Origin: Tannerellaceae bacterium
Lineage (GTDB): Bacteria > Bacteroidota > Bacteroidia > Bacteroidales > Tannerellaceae
Length of the DNA: 22,923 nucleotides
Assembly: GCA_031279915.1 (NCBI GenBank)
Contig: JAITHO010000073.1
Coordinates: 1-22,923, forward strand
Direction of reading: 5' to 3'
The position numbers and the translations under genes are program-made. The notes below the pieces were generated by a model that was not told where the DNA came from, ran no database searches, and worked only from the letters and a program-made list of their open reading frames with translations. Of the stretch, positions 1 to 7,341 are shown in pieces; within the stretch, counting starts at the first letter, position 1; each line of letters opens with the position of its first letter.

Positions 1-271
1 AGAGCTAAAGAAATTAAAATCAGTTTTGTCTTCATGATAAAATATTTATTGGTTTAATAATTAAACTTCGTGCTTAAAGGTCGGCGCTATCCATTCACTT
101 CCCAGTCTGCCGCTTCCATATTTTCCGACTAAGTCACAACACTCTTGATTGCATAATGGGAATCCTGTTTTTGTTAATTACAGTAATACTCGCAATTAAG
201 GCAAGCTTTCAGGAAACAATGTAATGGCTTAGGGGGGAGAGATTATCGTTAATGAGCAAAAGCAGGAACCT
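1..271. other. Intergenic / left edge, no gene recognised
   Basis: No convincing coding region is seen. The stretch lies downstream of the minus-strand esterase-family gene and is AT-rich at its left end. It contains one perfect short palindrome, GTTTAATAATTAAAC at 52-66 (7-bp arms around one base). No T-run follows it in the direction of the esterase gene, so I do not call it a terminator. Confidence 0.5.
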
Positions 272-1513
272 TCACAACCCATGCTTCGTATTGACGCTGA
301 TGGTGGGTAGATTGATGATGGCGTCGAAGGCGTCTTTTACGGAGGTGTCGACGAAGGAGCTCTGGCTGCGGATGCTGCTGAAGTTGATGGTGGAGCGGCG
401 CATGTCGGTTAGCGTAAGGATGTCGGCGAGGCTGTTATCTTCAATGAAGGCATTGAAGCTGCCTTCGATGGCTTTGCTGAGCTTGATGTCGACTATCTTG
501 AAGCCTGTTGGACGCGAGGGATCGATGATCATGTCGGCTGTGTGATTGTCGGCGCTTGTTAGGGCTATGGCGCAATATTCGTCTCCTAAAAATTTGCTGA
601 GAAAGAAGCCCATCGGAACGGCGGCGGTGTGCTGACCATAGGCTACGTTGGTTTTCTGTATGTGATTGTTGTGGGCCAAGAGGAATATTTTGCTGCCTGG
701 ATTGGCTTCCAGATGCCACATAACCGACTTGGCCATGAAGTATTCACGGGCTGACATGTCGGGCATGAAGGCTTTGCGGCGGTCGGCATGGGCTACGGCG
801 CGTATCATAAATTCGGCGCAAATGCTGGCTTCGAGGTGACGAAGGGCTATCGCGTAATCCATTGTCGATATTGTTTCTGTGTAGTAGTCTTTGAGGGATA
901 CGAAGCGCGTGAGGGTATTGGCCAGGATGGCGGCGAGGCGGTCGGTTCGCGTTGCCGGCATTTGCTTCCATTTGGCTGCTGCTGTGACTACTGATCGGGA
1001 TGCAAATTCATCGCTTATGAGGATTGCCTCGCGCAAATCGCCCGTTGGCATCGAGATGGTTCGGGCAAATTCGTAGAACGGTAGCAAGGAGGGAAGCAGG
1101 GTGCCGGCTGCTTCGGGGATATCGATTCCGGCAAAGCTGATCTTCTGGTCAAGGCTTGCGTTATATTTTCGTAACCATCTGATGGTATTGCCTGCTCCCC
1201 AATTCTCTATGCTCTCGCTAAACAGGCGCAAATCGCCTTCGGATGCTTCGCCGCCCACCCAGCGATCAACGAGCCAGGCCTCCGAAAATCCGAACTCCAT
1301 TGCAAAGATTTCGAGGCCCATGCTACGGTGGAGATACTCAAACAGCCGCTGCCTCATCTCCCAATATTCATTGATAAAATGTGAGCCTTCGCCAATGGCA
1401 ACGACCTTCGCTCCCTGCGTAATGCTCTGCAATATGTTTAAATCTTTGCTTGAAGGATCGAGCGACTCTATCCGGTGGACGCGCTCCTGCAAAAAATCGG
1501 CTGTTGTTAGCAT
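272..1513 (-). CDS. Erythromycin esterase family protein
   Basis: A 413-aa protein of the erythromycin esterase (Ere/PF05139-like) superfamily. Family-typical motifs are visible: GEGSHF at residues 41-46, with the Glu and His that match the conserved GE..H pair; EFGFSEAW after the first helices; a 'SFAGIDIP' strand; and AHNNHIQK at about 280-287, matching the AHN.H motif near the second half of the active site. Length is normal for the family, and no signal peptide is seen, so it is probably cytoplasmic. Real Ere enzymes hydrolyse the macrolide lactone, but most family members in genomes have unknown substrates, so resistance should not be assumed. It is transcribed away from the paralogue block. 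A -7-like box lies 47 bp upstream of the ATG. Chosen start: ATG at 1513, which leaves the usual short N-terminus before the GE..H motif. Confidence 0.85.
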   Translation of the reverse strand: MLTTADFLQERVHRIESLDPSSKDLNILQSITQGAKVVAIGEGSHFINEYWEMRQRLFEYLHRSMGLEIFAMEFGFSEAWLVDRWVGGEASEGDLRLFSESIENWGAGNTIRWLRKYNASLDQKISFAGIDIPEAAGTLLPSLLPFYEFARTISMPTGDLREAILISDEFASRSVVTAAAKWKQMPATRTDRLAAILANTLTRFVSLKDYYTETISTMDYAIALRHLEASICAEFMIRAVAHADRRKAFMPDMSAREYFMAKSVMWHLEANPGSKIFLLAHNNHIQKTNVAYGQHTAAVPMGFFLSKFLGDEYCAIALTSADNHTADMIIDPSRPTGFKIVDIKLSKAIEGSFNAFIEDNSLADILTLTDMRRSTINFSSIRSQSSFVDTSVKDAFDAIINLPTISVNTKHGL

Positions 1514-1559
1514 GCTTGTCTATATATAATAATGTATTGGGGTATTATGAATTTAATCG

Positions 1560-1567
1560 CAAATATA
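1560..1567 (-). promoter_or_regulatory. Candidate -7 box of the esterase-family gene
   Basis: On the minus strand this reads TATATTTG, a full match to the Bacteroidetes -7 consensus TAnnTTTG, and it would give a leader of roughly 40 nt. No clear -33 TTG is present at the usual distance, so the call rests on the -7 box alone. Confidence 0.45.
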
Positions 1568-1590
1568 TCAGCTTAGATTTTAAGTATGGT

Positions 1591-2103
1591 CATTATGACA
1601 GTAGCATTTGTCTCAAATTTATTTACCCGCTTAATGCTACTGTGGCATTGGGGGCGGATAAATCTGGTGCGATGCCCTGATCGTTGTTTTTTCTTCAGGA
1701 AAACGATTTGGAGTCGTTGCGATCGTCGCATTTTCCTCAGAAAAACGATTTGGAGCCGTTGCGATCGTCGCATTTTGCTCAGGAAAACGGTTTGGAGCCG
1801 ATGCGATCGTCGCATTGAGGCAAAATGGCCTGTTTTTGGAAAAATGGGGGACAAAATTAGTCTCCGAAATCTGTTTTGGAGGCAATGCGAGGGTGGAGAT
1901 TGCTTCCGGATTCTGCTTTTGCGACACTATGACAGTCGCAGAGGCTCCTGAATTTTATTTTCGCGACATTATGACAGCAGATTGGCTTCAAAAAAAGCCT
2001 TTGAGCTTGATGCGATGATCGCAGAGCCTCCACCGCGTTTTTTGGGCAAAATGCGACGATCGCAGTGTGGCGAATGATTTTCGGGCATAATGCGATCGTA
2101 GCA
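1591..2103. repeat. Intergenic hairpin array A (TGCGA-NNN-TCGCA type)
   Basis: The divergent gap between the esterase gene and operon 1 is filled with short inverted repeats about 40 bp apart. The clearest are TGCGATCGTCGCA at 1718, 1760 and 1802, TGCGATGATCGCA at 2011, TGCGACGATCGCA at 2052 and TGCGATCGTAGCA at 2091. Start-to-start steps are 42, 42, 41 and 39 bp. Between the two groups are stems of other sequence: GGGGAC/GTCTCC at 1847-1865 (one G-T pair), GGAGGCAAT/ATTGCTTCC at 1878-1907 (one G-T pair) and TGCGAC/GTCGCA at 1920-1940. The left end has decayed units, for example AATGC/GCATT at 1633-1650. The 2052 copy is the reverse complement of the 1718 copy. Spacers often carry GAGCC or GGCTC and a T-run. 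No protein function is implied. Confidence 0.8.
1698..1816. repeat. 42-bp tandem direct repeat inside array A
   Basis: Three nearly identical units with a 42-bp period. Each contains AAAACGATTTGGAG (or a one-base variant) starting at 1700, 1742 and 1784, followed by TGCGATCGTCGCA. These are the only array A units whose spacers are also conserved, so they look like a recent local duplication. Because 42 is a multiple of three, both strands show open frames with a 14-residue repeat here; I regard these as by-products. Confidence 0.85.
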
Positions 2104-2124
2104 GAGCCCAGCTTGCGAGCAGAC

Positions 2125-2251
2125 GGAATCCAAAACGTCGTTTTTTTACACATAACCTATATTCTCTTCGGCTTACCTTTGTTGCAACTTAAAAGCAAGA
2201 ACAAAGTAGTTATGCAAACATGATTGATTTCAAACGAGTAATTTTTCTAAG
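2125..2251 (+). promoter_or_regulatory. Conserved leader/promoter of operon 1
   Basis: About 125 bp that recur before all three operons (copies at 5999 and 10043). They begin with GGAATCCAAAA in copies 1 and 2 and end in an almost invariant stretch just before the A-gene ATG, including TTGATTTCAAACGAG and TAATTTTTC. TACCTTTG at 2174-2181 matches the -7 consensus TAnnTTTG and sits 78 bp before the ATG, predicting a 5' leader of about 65 nt. No TTG lies at the usual -33 distance (the sequence there is CATA), so transcription may need an activator or an alternative sigma factor. Confidence 0.65.
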
Positions 2252-3439
2252 ATGAACGCCAAAACATTCCCTCTCCCTTTTCAGATTGAAGACAAGCGCT
2301 CCATTCACGGAGCGCTTGTCCGCAATCGCTTCGCGAAATCTCTATGTACTATGCTGTTCATTCTGACGATACCTTCGATTGCCGTTGCGCAGGTGGTGAT
2401 CGGATCGAATAATGAGCCCGAACGGGCTGCCCTTCTCGAACTGAAAACGCAAAACGCCGAGCGATCAAATATCTCGTCGGTTAGCGACGACGCTAACGTT
2501 ACTTCCACTAAGGGAGGCCTGGTGTTGCCCCGCGTGCGACTTCTGAACCCAACTACCCTTGAACCCTTCATCTCAGCATCCGATCCGGCTTGGACAAGCA
2601 ATGCATCTAAGATAAAAGAGAAGCACGCAGGCCTCAGCGTATACAATCTCGCCTCCGACGCCTACTTCATGCCCGGAGTGTACAGTTGGAGCGGCGAGCG
2701 ATGGACGCTGGTGGCAACGCCAAACATCCACCCCGGAAGCGGCATTAGCCTCTTGGGAGATCAACTTGAGCTGGGAGGAACCGTCACGCGAGCGTCTGAG
2801 GTTGATAACGGAGCATGGCAAGTAACCGTCATCGGCCATGATTCGCTCAATATCGGTTCGCCCCTCCGCATCTCAGGACAATTCAAGTACGTCGACGGCA
2901 ATCAGGCAGCCAACAAGCTCCTCATGTCTGACAGCATAGGATATGCATCCTGGCAGCCTCAAGCCGAATTGCCGCCCACGCCCACAGCCGTTTTATCAGC
3001 CAACGGAGTCAGCGGCATCAATCTGCGAGACTACGTCGGAGCCAACAAATGGAGAGATACCAACGCCTCGATTACGCTCCCGCCCGGACGATGGTTCGTG
3101 ATGGTGACAATGCGAGCGGTTATTACCTCTGCAAGCTTCAACCAAGCCGAATGGATATGGCTGAGCACAACATTTATCGCCGAAAATGAAACTCTACCCA
3201 ACATGGCATACTTTGAAGGCAACAACTGGCTCATCTCCGGACGCCTCTTAAATATCAAACAAATCATGAACGGATATGTCATCATCAACAATACAACAAG
3301 GCGACCCATCAAATTCAGGTATCATCTGGGAGCCGTTGAACTGGGAGGAGTATCTAGCAACTATAAAATCGAGATAGATAAATTCGCCTCCTCGGCTTTT
3401 CCGGAAAACGTAATAGTAGCATTTGCTCTTGTTGAATAA
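2252..3439 (+). CDS. Operon 1 gene A: secreted fibre-like paralogue
   Basis: A 395-aa exported protein of unknown function. The signal peptide has an unusually long ~30-residue n-region (MNAKTFPLPFQIE…) followed by a hydrophobic core and likely cleavage after AVA at residue 46. The mature N-terminus carries the Bacteroidetes surface-protein pattern RAALLELK (58-65), GGLVLPRV (88-95), TLEPF (102-106), HAGLSVYN (125-132) and GVYSWSG..W (142-151). The middle has LLMSDSIGYASW (223-234), like the 'VLTSDANGNATW' motif of tail-fibre-like proteins. From about 245 a variable C-terminal domain begins with ITLPPGRW (274-281) and ends in ENVIVAFALVE. A C1q/TNF-like jelly roll is possible but not demonstrated. 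No lipobox and no obvious type IX secretion C-terminal domain is seen. It is first in a three-gene operon, 30 nt before gene B. Confidence 0.85.
   Translation: MNAKTFPLPFQIEDKRSIHGALVRNRFAKSLCTMLFILTIPSIAVAQVVIGSNNEPERAALLELKTQNAERSNISSVSDDANVTSTKGGLVLPRVRLLNPTTLEPFISASDPAWTSNASKIKEKHAGLSVYNLASDAYFMPGVYSWSGERWTLVATPNIHPGSGISLLGDQLELGGTVTRASEVDNGAWQVTVIGHDSLNIGSPLRISGQFKYVDGNQAANKLLMSDSIGYASWQPQAELPPTPTAVLSANGVSGINLRDYVGANKWRDTNASITLPPGRWFVMVTMRAVITSASFNQAEWIWLSTTFIAENETLPNMAYFEGNNWLISGRLLNIKQIMNGYVIINNTTRRPIKFRYHLGAVELGGVSSNYKIEIDKFASSAFPENVIVAFALVE
2291..2320 (+). promoter_or_regulatory. Hairpin inside the start of gene A1
   Basis: A perfect 12-bp inverted repeat, GACAAGCGCTCC (2291-2302) and GGAGCGCTTGTC (2309-2320), with loop ATTCAC. 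It covers codons 14-23 in the long n-region of the signal peptide. The same stem at the same place in A2 and A3 has different bases but retained pairing. A role in translation or attenuation is inferred. Confidence 0.7.
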
Positions 3440-3469
3440 TAACGAAACTCCGAATAACGATTAATACAA

Positions 3470-4597
3470 ATGAAGGTAACTAACAAACATAAAGGCATCA
3501 TAGCTATCCTCCTTGTGAGCAACACACTCTCCCTCGGAAACCTCGCTTTGCATGCCCAGGCAACCATTGGGTCGAACGAACTACCCGCAAGGGCTGCTCT
3601 GCTCGACCTCAAAACCCGGGATGCAATCAATCCTCCAAACGCAAACGACACGCTCAATATATCTTCCCTCACAGGAGGATTGCTATTGCCCCGGGTTAAA
3701 CTCATTAATAGCTTTACGCTCGAACCCTTTATCTCGACCTCCGACCCTGACTGGACGAACAACTCTTCTTCAAAGATTAAGGAAAAGCATGCAGGGCTAA
3801 CTGTATTCAACATCAGTAACAACAAGCCTCCGCTCAAAGTCGGAGCATACATCTGGAACGGATACTCATGGATGACCCCCGCCGCCAAGCCCGTAACCGT
3901 CGGGCACGGAATAGCCATGAGCGGCAACAACATGCAGCTCAACCTGCAGTTGAGCCAGTCCATAGCCTTCAACACCGCCCATGAGCTGCGAATCAACGGA
4001 AGCGCTCCGATGAACGTAACAATGCCGGTGCGACTTCGCAACGCCTTTCAGTATTCGCATAATGCGCCAAAAAAAGAACAGGTGATAATGTCGGACGCCT
4101 ACGGCAATGCCATCTGGAAAGACAACAACACCATCCCCGTAGTAGCGCCTGTCGCAAAATTTGACCCCACAGGAGGCAATGTTTTTTTGTATAACAGATC
4201 AAATGTGGTAGACACAAAAGCGAGAATCACATTACCGCCGGGGAGATGGCTCGTGATGGTAACAATGCTTGCCGGAGTGACTAGTGGCGGCACAGATCAA
4301 TGCATATACTGGATAGAGAGCACCTTCTTTAAAGATGCAACCGACGTATTCGATCCGAGCATCTTCGTCGGCAATAACAATAAGATCTCCGGTCATGTTT
4401 TCTTGAATTATAATATAATAAGCGGATACGTGATAATAGAAAACAAATCGAAGCAGAACGCTGATTATGTATACAAAGTCACGAGAACGGAGGTGATTTA
4501 TACCACAAAGAAAAACAATGGCGTGCACGCGCGTAACTTCGGAGGAGAAGACCATTGGAGCGAAAACTCCATAGTAGCCTTTGCTCTCGTACCATAA
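3470..4597 (+). CDS. Operon 1 gene B: secreted fibre-like paralogue
   Basis: A 375-aa exported protein paralogous to gene A. Signal peptide residues 1-29 end in LHA before QATIGSN. The shared module follows: RAALLDLK (41-48), TGGLLLPRV (68-76), TLEPFIS, HAGLTVFN (107-114) and an IWNGYSW motif. MSDAYGNAIW (207-216) matches the fibre-type SDxxGxAxW motif. LPPGRW at 255-260 opens the variable C-terminal domain, which closes with ENSIVAFALVP. The C-terminal domain closely resembles that of B3 (shared NNNKISGHVFLNYNIISGYV) and differs from B2. It starts 30 nt after gene A and ends 23 nt before gene C, with no promoter box evident in the gaps. Function is unknown; adhesin or fibre subunit is inferred. 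Confidence 0.85.
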   Translation: MKVTNKHKGIIAILLVSNTLSLGNLALHAQATIGSNELPARAALLDLKTRDAINPPNANDTLNISSLTGGLLLPRVKLINSFTLEPFISTSDPDWTNNSSSKIKEKHAGLTVFNISNNKPPLKVGAYIWNGYSWMTPAAKPVTVGHGIAMSGNNMQLNLQLSQSIAFNTAHELRINGSAPMNVTMPVRLRNAFQYSHNAPKKEQVIMSDAYGNAIWKDNNTIPVVAPVAKFDPTGGNVFLYNRSNVVDTKARITLPPGRWLVMVTMLAGVTSGGTDQCIYWIESTFFKDATDVFDPSIFVGNNNKISGHVFLNYNIISGYVIIENKSKQNADYVYKVTRTEVIYTTKKNNGVHARNFGGEDHWSENSIVAFALVP

Positions 4598-4620
4598 ATA
4601 AGGATGATAAACCAACTAAA

Positions 4621-5709
4621 ATGAAAAGAATATTACTTAGCCTACTTACAACAACACTGGCAATCATTGCCGCACAAGCACAGCTAACGATTGGCTCCGA
4701 CAGCCAGCCTGCAAAGGCCGCCCTCCTCGAACTGAAAACCCAAGAACCAGGCAATCCGCCCTCAACCAACGACCCTGCTAATGCTACCTCCAACCTGGGA
4801 GGGCTGATGCTGCCACGAGTGATGCTGGTTGATACAACCACCCTCGAACCCTTCATCAATCCGAATGAACCCGACTGGATCGACAACGCGCGCACTAAAA
4901 TTAAAGAAACGCATGCGGGGCTCACGGTATACAATCTCACGAACAATTCCATCTTCACCCCAGGATTTTATACCTGGAACGGAACGCGATGGGACAATGC
5001 CTGGGCTTTCACTTACGGAGCGAATGAAGGCCTTACGATTATTAACGATTCCCTGCACATAGGAGGTTCGATTACAAAAGACGTTACCATCAATACGAAC
5101 GGAAATGCTATCAACTTTGCCGGCTCCGAACCTTTGCACCTCAATATGCCCGTTACACTGACCGACTCGCTGATATACGCGTACGGAAGGCCGGGCGAAG
5201 GAAAAATAATCATAGCCGACGATAACGGCATCGGAACATGGCAAAACAACAATGCGATGAAAACAACCCCAGCGGCTGTTATGTCGGCCAACGGCATAAA
5301 GCTCACTCCGGCAAATTGGAGCGGAAAATTCACCGGAACGGGTACTTTCCTCACAGTGCCGCCCGGACAATGGTTGGTGATGATAACAATGCACGTGGAT
5401 GTTAAGGGAGGAAGCTCCTACGATCGCCTCTGGCTGAGAAGCGCCCTGGTTAGGCAAGGGCAAACGGATGTAGAAGTAGAGTATTATGTCGGGAAAAACC
5501 GGATGGTATCCGGACGTATATATCCCGGCAAGAACATCATTTCAGGATTTGTCGTCATGAAAAACGACACCAGCGCTCCCATTCGCTTTGAGTATATGGC
5601 GGGCAAAGTGGAAACACTAAAGACCTCGAACTCCGGAAACCTCTCAATAGAGAACTTTGGCAGCCGATACTTCGGCGAAAACGCCATCGTTGCCTTCGCC
5701 TTGAAGTAA
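4621..5709 (+). CDS. Operon 1 gene C: secreted fibre-like paralogue
   Basis: A 362-aa exported protein, the third member of the operon. The frame is open back to an ATG at 4555, but that start would overlap gene B and precede the signal peptide. The ATG at 4621 gives MKRILLSLL…, identical in form and length to C2 and C3, with likely cleavage after AQA (residue 20). The module shows AALLELK (33-39), GGLMLPRV (60-67), TLEPFI, HAGLTVYN and a YTWNGTRW motif. The middle contains IIADDNGIGTW, a form of the SDxxGxAxW motif. VPPGQW (246-251) begins the variable domain, which includes MVSGRIYPGKNIISGFVVMKN and ends ENAIVAFALK. The C-terminal domain is close to C3 and distant from C2. Function unknown. 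Confidence 0.85.
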   Translation: MKRILLSLLTTTLAIIAAQAQLTIGSDSQPAKAALLELKTQEPGNPPSTNDPANATSNLGGLMLPRVMLVDTTTLEPFINPNEPDWIDNARTKIKETHAGLTVYNLTNNSIFTPGFYTWNGTRWDNAWAFTYGANEGLTIINDSLHIGGSITKDVTINTNGNAINFAGSEPLHLNMPVTLTDSLIYAYGRPGEGKIIIADDNGIGTWQNNNAMKTTPAAVMSANGIKLTPANWSGKFTGTGTFLTVPPGQWLVMITMHVDVKGGSSYDRLWLRSALVRQGQTDVEVEYYVGKNRMVSGRIYPGKNIISGFVVMKNDTSAPIRFEYMAGKVETLKTSNSGNLSIENFGSRYFGENAIVAFALK

Positions 5710-5713
5710 GGAG

Positions 5714-5770
5714 GCCTCTGGTCATTCATAACTATCCCCCTCCTCGGAGGAGCCTCCACACTTCAGAGGC
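5714..5770 (+). terminator. Terminator-like nested inverted repeat after operon 1
   Basis: Just after the C1 stop, GCCTCTG (5714-5720) pairs with CAGAGGC (5764-5770), and within them CTCCT (5740-5744) pairs with AGGAG (5748-5752). The structure could end operon 1 transcription, but there is no T-run after it, so the role is uncertain. Confidence 0.35.
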
Positions 5771-5998
5771 AGTATCGAAGGTAATTCAGCTGGCGAATGA
5801 CGACGTGGGCGCTGCGATTTGTTTCAAATGGCGACACCTGGATGATCCGACTGTCGCGCCCGGAATTTTTGGGCGTTTCCGGTTAAAAGCTTTTTACAAT
5901 TGCTGAGTAAATCTTGCCTTTCGGTTGGGCGGATTTGCTATCGCTGCGTTATATTCCTCCTCCAAATTGGAATGGGCGGGTGGAGAGGCTTTCGCTTT
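5771..5998. other. Inter-operon spacer with scattered inverted repeats
   Basis: No gene is seen between the operon 1 terminator-like structure and the operon 2 leader. Several unrelated short dyads occur: ATTTG/CAAAT at 5817-5829, GCGAC/GTCGC at 5831-5857 and CGCCC/GGGCG at 5857-5875. They lack the regular ~41-bp rhythm and the single shared sequence of arrays A, B and C, so this may be a decayed array or chance. Confidence 0.4.
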
Positions 5999-6123
5999 GG
6001 AATCCAAAATGTCGTTTCTGTACACATGAGGGCTATCCTTGCCGGCCTATCTTTGCCACAACTTAAAAGCAAGAATAAGTAGTTATGCAAACAGATTGAT
6101 TTCAAACGAGTAATTTTTCTAAG
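5999..6123 (+). promoter_or_regulatory. Conserved leader/promoter of operon 2
   Basis: The second copy of the operon leader, beginning GGAATCCAAAA and ending in the same pre-ATG stretch as copy 1. The -7 box TATCTTTG lies at 6048-6055, 76 bp before the ATG. Relative to copy 1, one base is lost in the segment before TTGATTTC, which removes an upstream ATG found only in copy 1. No -33 TTG at normal spacing. Confidence 0.65.
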
Positions 6124-7311
6124 ATGAACGCCAAAACATTCCCTCTCCCTTTTCAAATTGAAGGCAGGTGCTCCGTGAAAGGAGCGTTTGCCTTCAATTA
6201 TTTCGCAAAATCTCTATACCTACTGCTGATCATTCTGACGATTCCTTCGATGGCCGTGGCGCAGGTGGTGATCGGCTCGAATAATGAGCCCGAACGGGCG
6301 GCTCTTCTCGAACTGAAAACGCAAAAAGCTGAGCCATCCAATATCTCATCTGTTAGCGACGACGCTAACGTTACTTCCACTAAGGGAGGCCTGATCTTGC
6401 CTCGCGTGCGACTTGTGAACCCAACTACCCTCGAGCCCTTTATATCGGCCTCCGATCCGGCTTGGACAAGCAATGCCTCTAAGATAAAGGAGAAGCATGC
6501 CGGCCTCAGCGTATACAATCTCGCCTCCGACGCCTACTTCATCCCCGGCGTTTACAGCTGGAGCGGCGATCGATGGACGCTGGTTGCAGCGCCAAACATT
6601 CATCCCGGAAGCGGCATTAGTCTCCTGGGAGATAAATTTGAGCTGGGCGGAACCGTCACGCGGATGTCTGAGGTTGATAACGGAGCTCACCGGGTGAGGG
6701 TCATCAGCCCGCTCAACATCGGTTCCCCCCTCCGCATCTCAGGGCCATTAAAGTATCTCGACGGAAATAAGCCGGCGGCAGGTAACATGCTCCTCATGTC
6801 CGACAGTGCAGGGCATGCCACTTGGCAGCCTCAAACGGAGTTGCCCTCCACTCCCATTGCCTCTTTTTCGGCCAACGGCGCCGACGGAACAAACCTGCGC
6901 AATTACATAGGCGCCGGCAAATGGAGAGATACCCAGGCTTCGATTACGCTTCTGCCCGGACGATGGCTGCTGATGGTGGCTATGCGAGCGGTTATTAAGT
7001 CGGATGACCTCATCGACAACGAATGGGTATGGGTGAAAACAACTTTTATCGCCGAGAATGAAAGCCTCCCGAATCCTATATATTTCGAAGCGAACAACGG
7101 CATTATCGCATGTCGCCTCGTTAGAAGAGACCAAATCGTAAAGGGGTATTTGGTGATAAACAATCCAAAGCAAGCGCCCATCAAATTCAGGTATCACATA
7201 GGCGAGGTCGAGATAGGATTATTCAGTGGCAGTAGAATTACTTTAGAAAGATTCGCGAGCTCCGGAATGAAAGAGAATATGATCGCAGCTGTTGCTCTGG
7301 CCGAACAATAG
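6124..7311 (+). CDS. Operon 2 gene A: secreted fibre-like paralogue
   Basis: A 395-aa exported protein. It has the same long n-region (MNAKTFPLPFQIE) and a hydrophobic signal core ending AVA before QVVIGSN. Up to about residue 188 it is nearly identical to A1 (by eye about ten differences over ~145 mature residues), including RAALLELK, GGLILPRV, HAGLSVYN and GVYSWSGDRW. Beyond that the two part sharply: MLLMSDSAGHATW remains, but the domain starting ITLLPGRW differs from A1 in many positions, and the end is KENMIAAVALAEQ rather than the ENVIVAFAL form. A1 and A3 are instead close in that part, so the A genes look mosaic. Gene B follows after 30 nt. Confidence 0.85.
   Translation: MNAKTFPLPFQIEGRCSVKGAFAFNYFAKSLYLLLIILTIPSMAVAQVVIGSNNEPERAALLELKTQKAEPSNISSVSDDANVTSTKGGLILPRVRLVNPTTLEPFISASDPAWTSNASKIKEKHAGLSVYNLASDAYFIPGVYSWSGDRWTLVAAPNIHPGSGISLLGDKFELGGTVTRMSEVDNGAHRVRVISPLNIGSPLRISGPLKYLDGNKPAAGNMLLMSDSAGHATWQPQTELPSTPIASFSANGADGTNLRNYIGAGKWRDTQASITLLPGRWLLMVAMRAVIKSDDLIDNEWVWVKTTFIAENESLPNPIYFEANNGIIACRLVRRDQIVKGYLVINNPKQAPIKFRYHIGEVEIGLFSGSRITLERFASSGMKENMIAAVALAEQ
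6156..6199 (+). promoter_or_regulatory. Hairpin inside the start of gene A2
   Basis: Left arm AATTGAAGGCAGGTGCTCC (6156-6174), loop GTGAAA, right arm GGAGCGTTTGCCTTCAATT (6181-6199). All 19 positions can pair as RNA; three are G-U wobbles. This is the longest of the three A-gene hairpins and sits at the same place as in A1 and A3. Confidence 0.7.
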
Positions 7312-7341
7312 CCGGAGCATAATGCATACGTATAATTACAA

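Noticed and set aside
272..1513. A macrolide resistance gene
   Set aside because: Only family membership is visible. Most erythromycin-esterase-like proteins are not shown to act on macrolides, and no mobile element or resistance context is seen.
1573..2153. Overlapping open frames with 14-residue repeats (RCDRRI…) on both strands
   Set aside because: They come from the 42-bp DNA repeat being a multiple of three. Arrays B and C have 40-41-bp periods that break frames, so the shared property is DNA spacing, not protein.
2220..2255. An 11-codon upstream frame whose stop overlaps the A1 start as ATGA
   Set aside because: Its ATG is absent from the operon 2 and 3 leaders, so translational coupling by this frame is not conserved.
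4555..4620. A longer start for gene C1 at 4555, overlapping the end of gene B1
   Set aside because: The extra 22 residues precede a complete signal peptide, overlap the B1 coding end, and are absent from C2 and C3, which begin exactly at the MKRI start.
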